Assembly (NCBI RefSeq): GCF_043642205.1
Contig: NZ_JBHZSG010000013.1
Location: 26,825-90,824, forward strand
Reading direction: 5' to 3'
Origin: Thalassotalea_A litorea
GTDB taxonomy: Bacteria; Pseudomonadota; Gammaproteobacteria; Enterobacterales; Alteromonadaceae
DNA: 64,000 bases
Shown here: one piece after another, positions 63,322 to 64,000 of the stretch
Layout of the letters: each line of letters begins with the position of its first letter
Position numbering within the stretch: position 1 is the first letter of the stretch
Program-made: the position numbers and the translations under genes
Notes under the pieces: generated by a model
What the model saw: only the letters and a program-made list of their open reading frames with translations
What the model was told of the DNA's origin: nothing
Databases searched by the model: none

Positions 63322-63400
63322 GGGGACACAGTCAATGACTTTTAGGGAGTAAGGCGTTGATTTCTATAGGTTTGAGTTTATGGGAATTGACTCTGACCCC
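63322..63400 (-). repeat. 79-bp palindromic repeat unit, copy c
   Basis: 79 bp, inverted relative to copies a and b: starts GGGGACACAGTCAAT and ends ATTGACTCTGACCCC. The middle differs from the other copies. Together with copy b it brackets the decayed small gene as a composite of about 454 bp. Confidence 0.8.
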
Positions 63401-63755
63401 ATGTAATAAAAAAGGCGCCGTATAGGCGCCGGAAACTTTAAGGAAGAAACTATGAAAAGTTAACGCTGTAATAATAATCAAACTGGCGTTGCCTTACCGT
63501 TAACAATATGTAATTTTTGTTCGATAAATGTACTGAGACGTCATTTTCCATTATTTTCAAAACAGGATATCGGTGTTAACGTTATTATATGTGTGTTCTT
63601 TGCGTTTAATATGGATGCTCATCGAAATAATTATTATATTCGTGAGATAAGTACTCGCAAAAAAAAATCTATGAGCATGACATGAGAAATTCCGTAACGG
63701 GGTGCATATGCTGAGCACCAACATATTGAATTGATTAGAAAGAAGGAGTATCACA
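63401..63755. other. AT-rich right-edge intergenic region with a hairpin
   Basis: About 355 bases without a supported gene. A GGCGCC-TATAC-GGCGCC hairpin at 63414-63430 reads as a terminator with a T-run on the minus strand. On the plus strand a three-codon frame follows an AAGGAAG site near 63450; it is too short to call. The sequence is AT-rich compared with the housekeeping genes. Confidence 0.4.
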
Positions 63756-63833
63756 TTGAATAAAAAGCTGATGTTGCAACTTAGTGTGATTCTTATCGTT
63801 ACCGCTTTGACGATTTATTTTAAATATTGGTAA
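63756..63833 (+). CDS. Possible 25-aa single-membrane-segment small protein
   Basis: A TTG-started frame behind an AAGGAG site 7 nt upstream encodes 25 residues: a short basic start (MNKKLM) and one hydrophobic helix (LSVILIVTALTIYF) ending KYW. Such tiny proteins act as membrane-protein regulators in other bacteria, but no family can be named. The ribosome site and composition favour expression; the small size keeps the call tentative. Confidence 0.4.
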   Translation: MNKKLMLQLSVILIVTALTIYFKYW

Positions 63834-63925
63834 ATTGAACAATTGAAGAATTAGGCAATAATGACCAATCGTGTTGCGAAAAAACTCTGTTATCGATAAC
63901 GGCCAATTGAATTGATTAAATGGTA

Positions 63926-64000
63926 ATACCAATCACATTAAGTTTGTGCACAACTCAGAGTTAGGGCAGAGGTTCAGTTACCACATAGATTTTATTGATA
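63926..64000 (+). mobile_element. MITE-like element, copy 4, cut by the window edge
   Basis: Starts ATACCAATCACATTAAG and continues like copy 2 in the same orientation for 75 bp until the window ends. Confidence 0.8.

Noticed and set aside
63447..63463. Three-codon frame behind an AAGGAAG site
   Set aside because: Too short to support as a gene or leader peptide; no attenuator structure is seen around it.

Overview
The window looks like a chromosomal segment of a marine gammaproteobacterium of the order Alteromonadales, most like Colwelliaceae or Alteromonadaceae. This rests on gene order and families only; no rRNA is present and no search was run. Many blocks keep gammaproteobacterial order: yqcC-truC, rplY-pth-ychF, lolB-ispE-tRNA-Gln-prs facing hemA-prfA-prmC, topA-cysB and pabB-nudL-sdaA. 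Secreted lipoproteins are numerous (VolA-like lipase, Ig-like, spondin, DUF4382), as is usual for marine copiotrophs.

Layout. 0-2.5 kb: a minus-strand cassette with an opine-dehydrogenase-family enzyme, a 2OG-Fe(II) oxygenase and an unknown protein. 3.2-7.1 kb: DUF3301/DUF3549 genes, yqcC-truC, a small HTH protein and a cold-shock gene with a long leader. 7.2-13.4 kb: a MITE-like repeat, a long-chain acyl-CoA synthetase, and a DUF3604 / parvulin isomerase / HupE trio. 13.8-23.8 kb: a second repeat copy, then the translation, tetrapyrrole, isoprenoid and nucleotide housekeeping block. 24-32 kb: VolA-like lipase, SohB, a dicarboxylate symporter and an Ig-like lipoprotein. 32.5-44.6 kb: topA, cysB, sdaA, nudL, pabB, class I fumarase, an S9 peptidase and small proteins.

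45.4-52.8 kb holds an AraC-type regulator, a small lipoprotein and a tightly packed five-gene operon: BASS-family transporter, NAD-epimerase-like SDR, periplasmic CxxCH/beta-propeller protein, MFS transporter and classical SDR. I read it as an uncharacterised uptake and oxidation pathway for an unknown, probably hydrophobic or organic-anion, substrate. 53.2-60.1 kb: a DUF4174 protein, a large secreted patatin-like phospholipase, two tandem spondin-domain proteins and a two-component system. 60.2-64 kb: a DEDDh exonuclease, lipoproteins, three 79-bp palindromic repeat units, a decayed small gene and an AT-rich right edge with another MITE copy.

The least explained features are the five-gene operon at 47-53 kb, the opine dehydrogenase/oxygenase cassette at the left edge, a roughly 265-275-bp MITE-like family with TACCAATCACATTAA ends (four copies plus a solo end, most lying just past gene ends or terminators), and the 79-bp palindromic units around a pseudogene.
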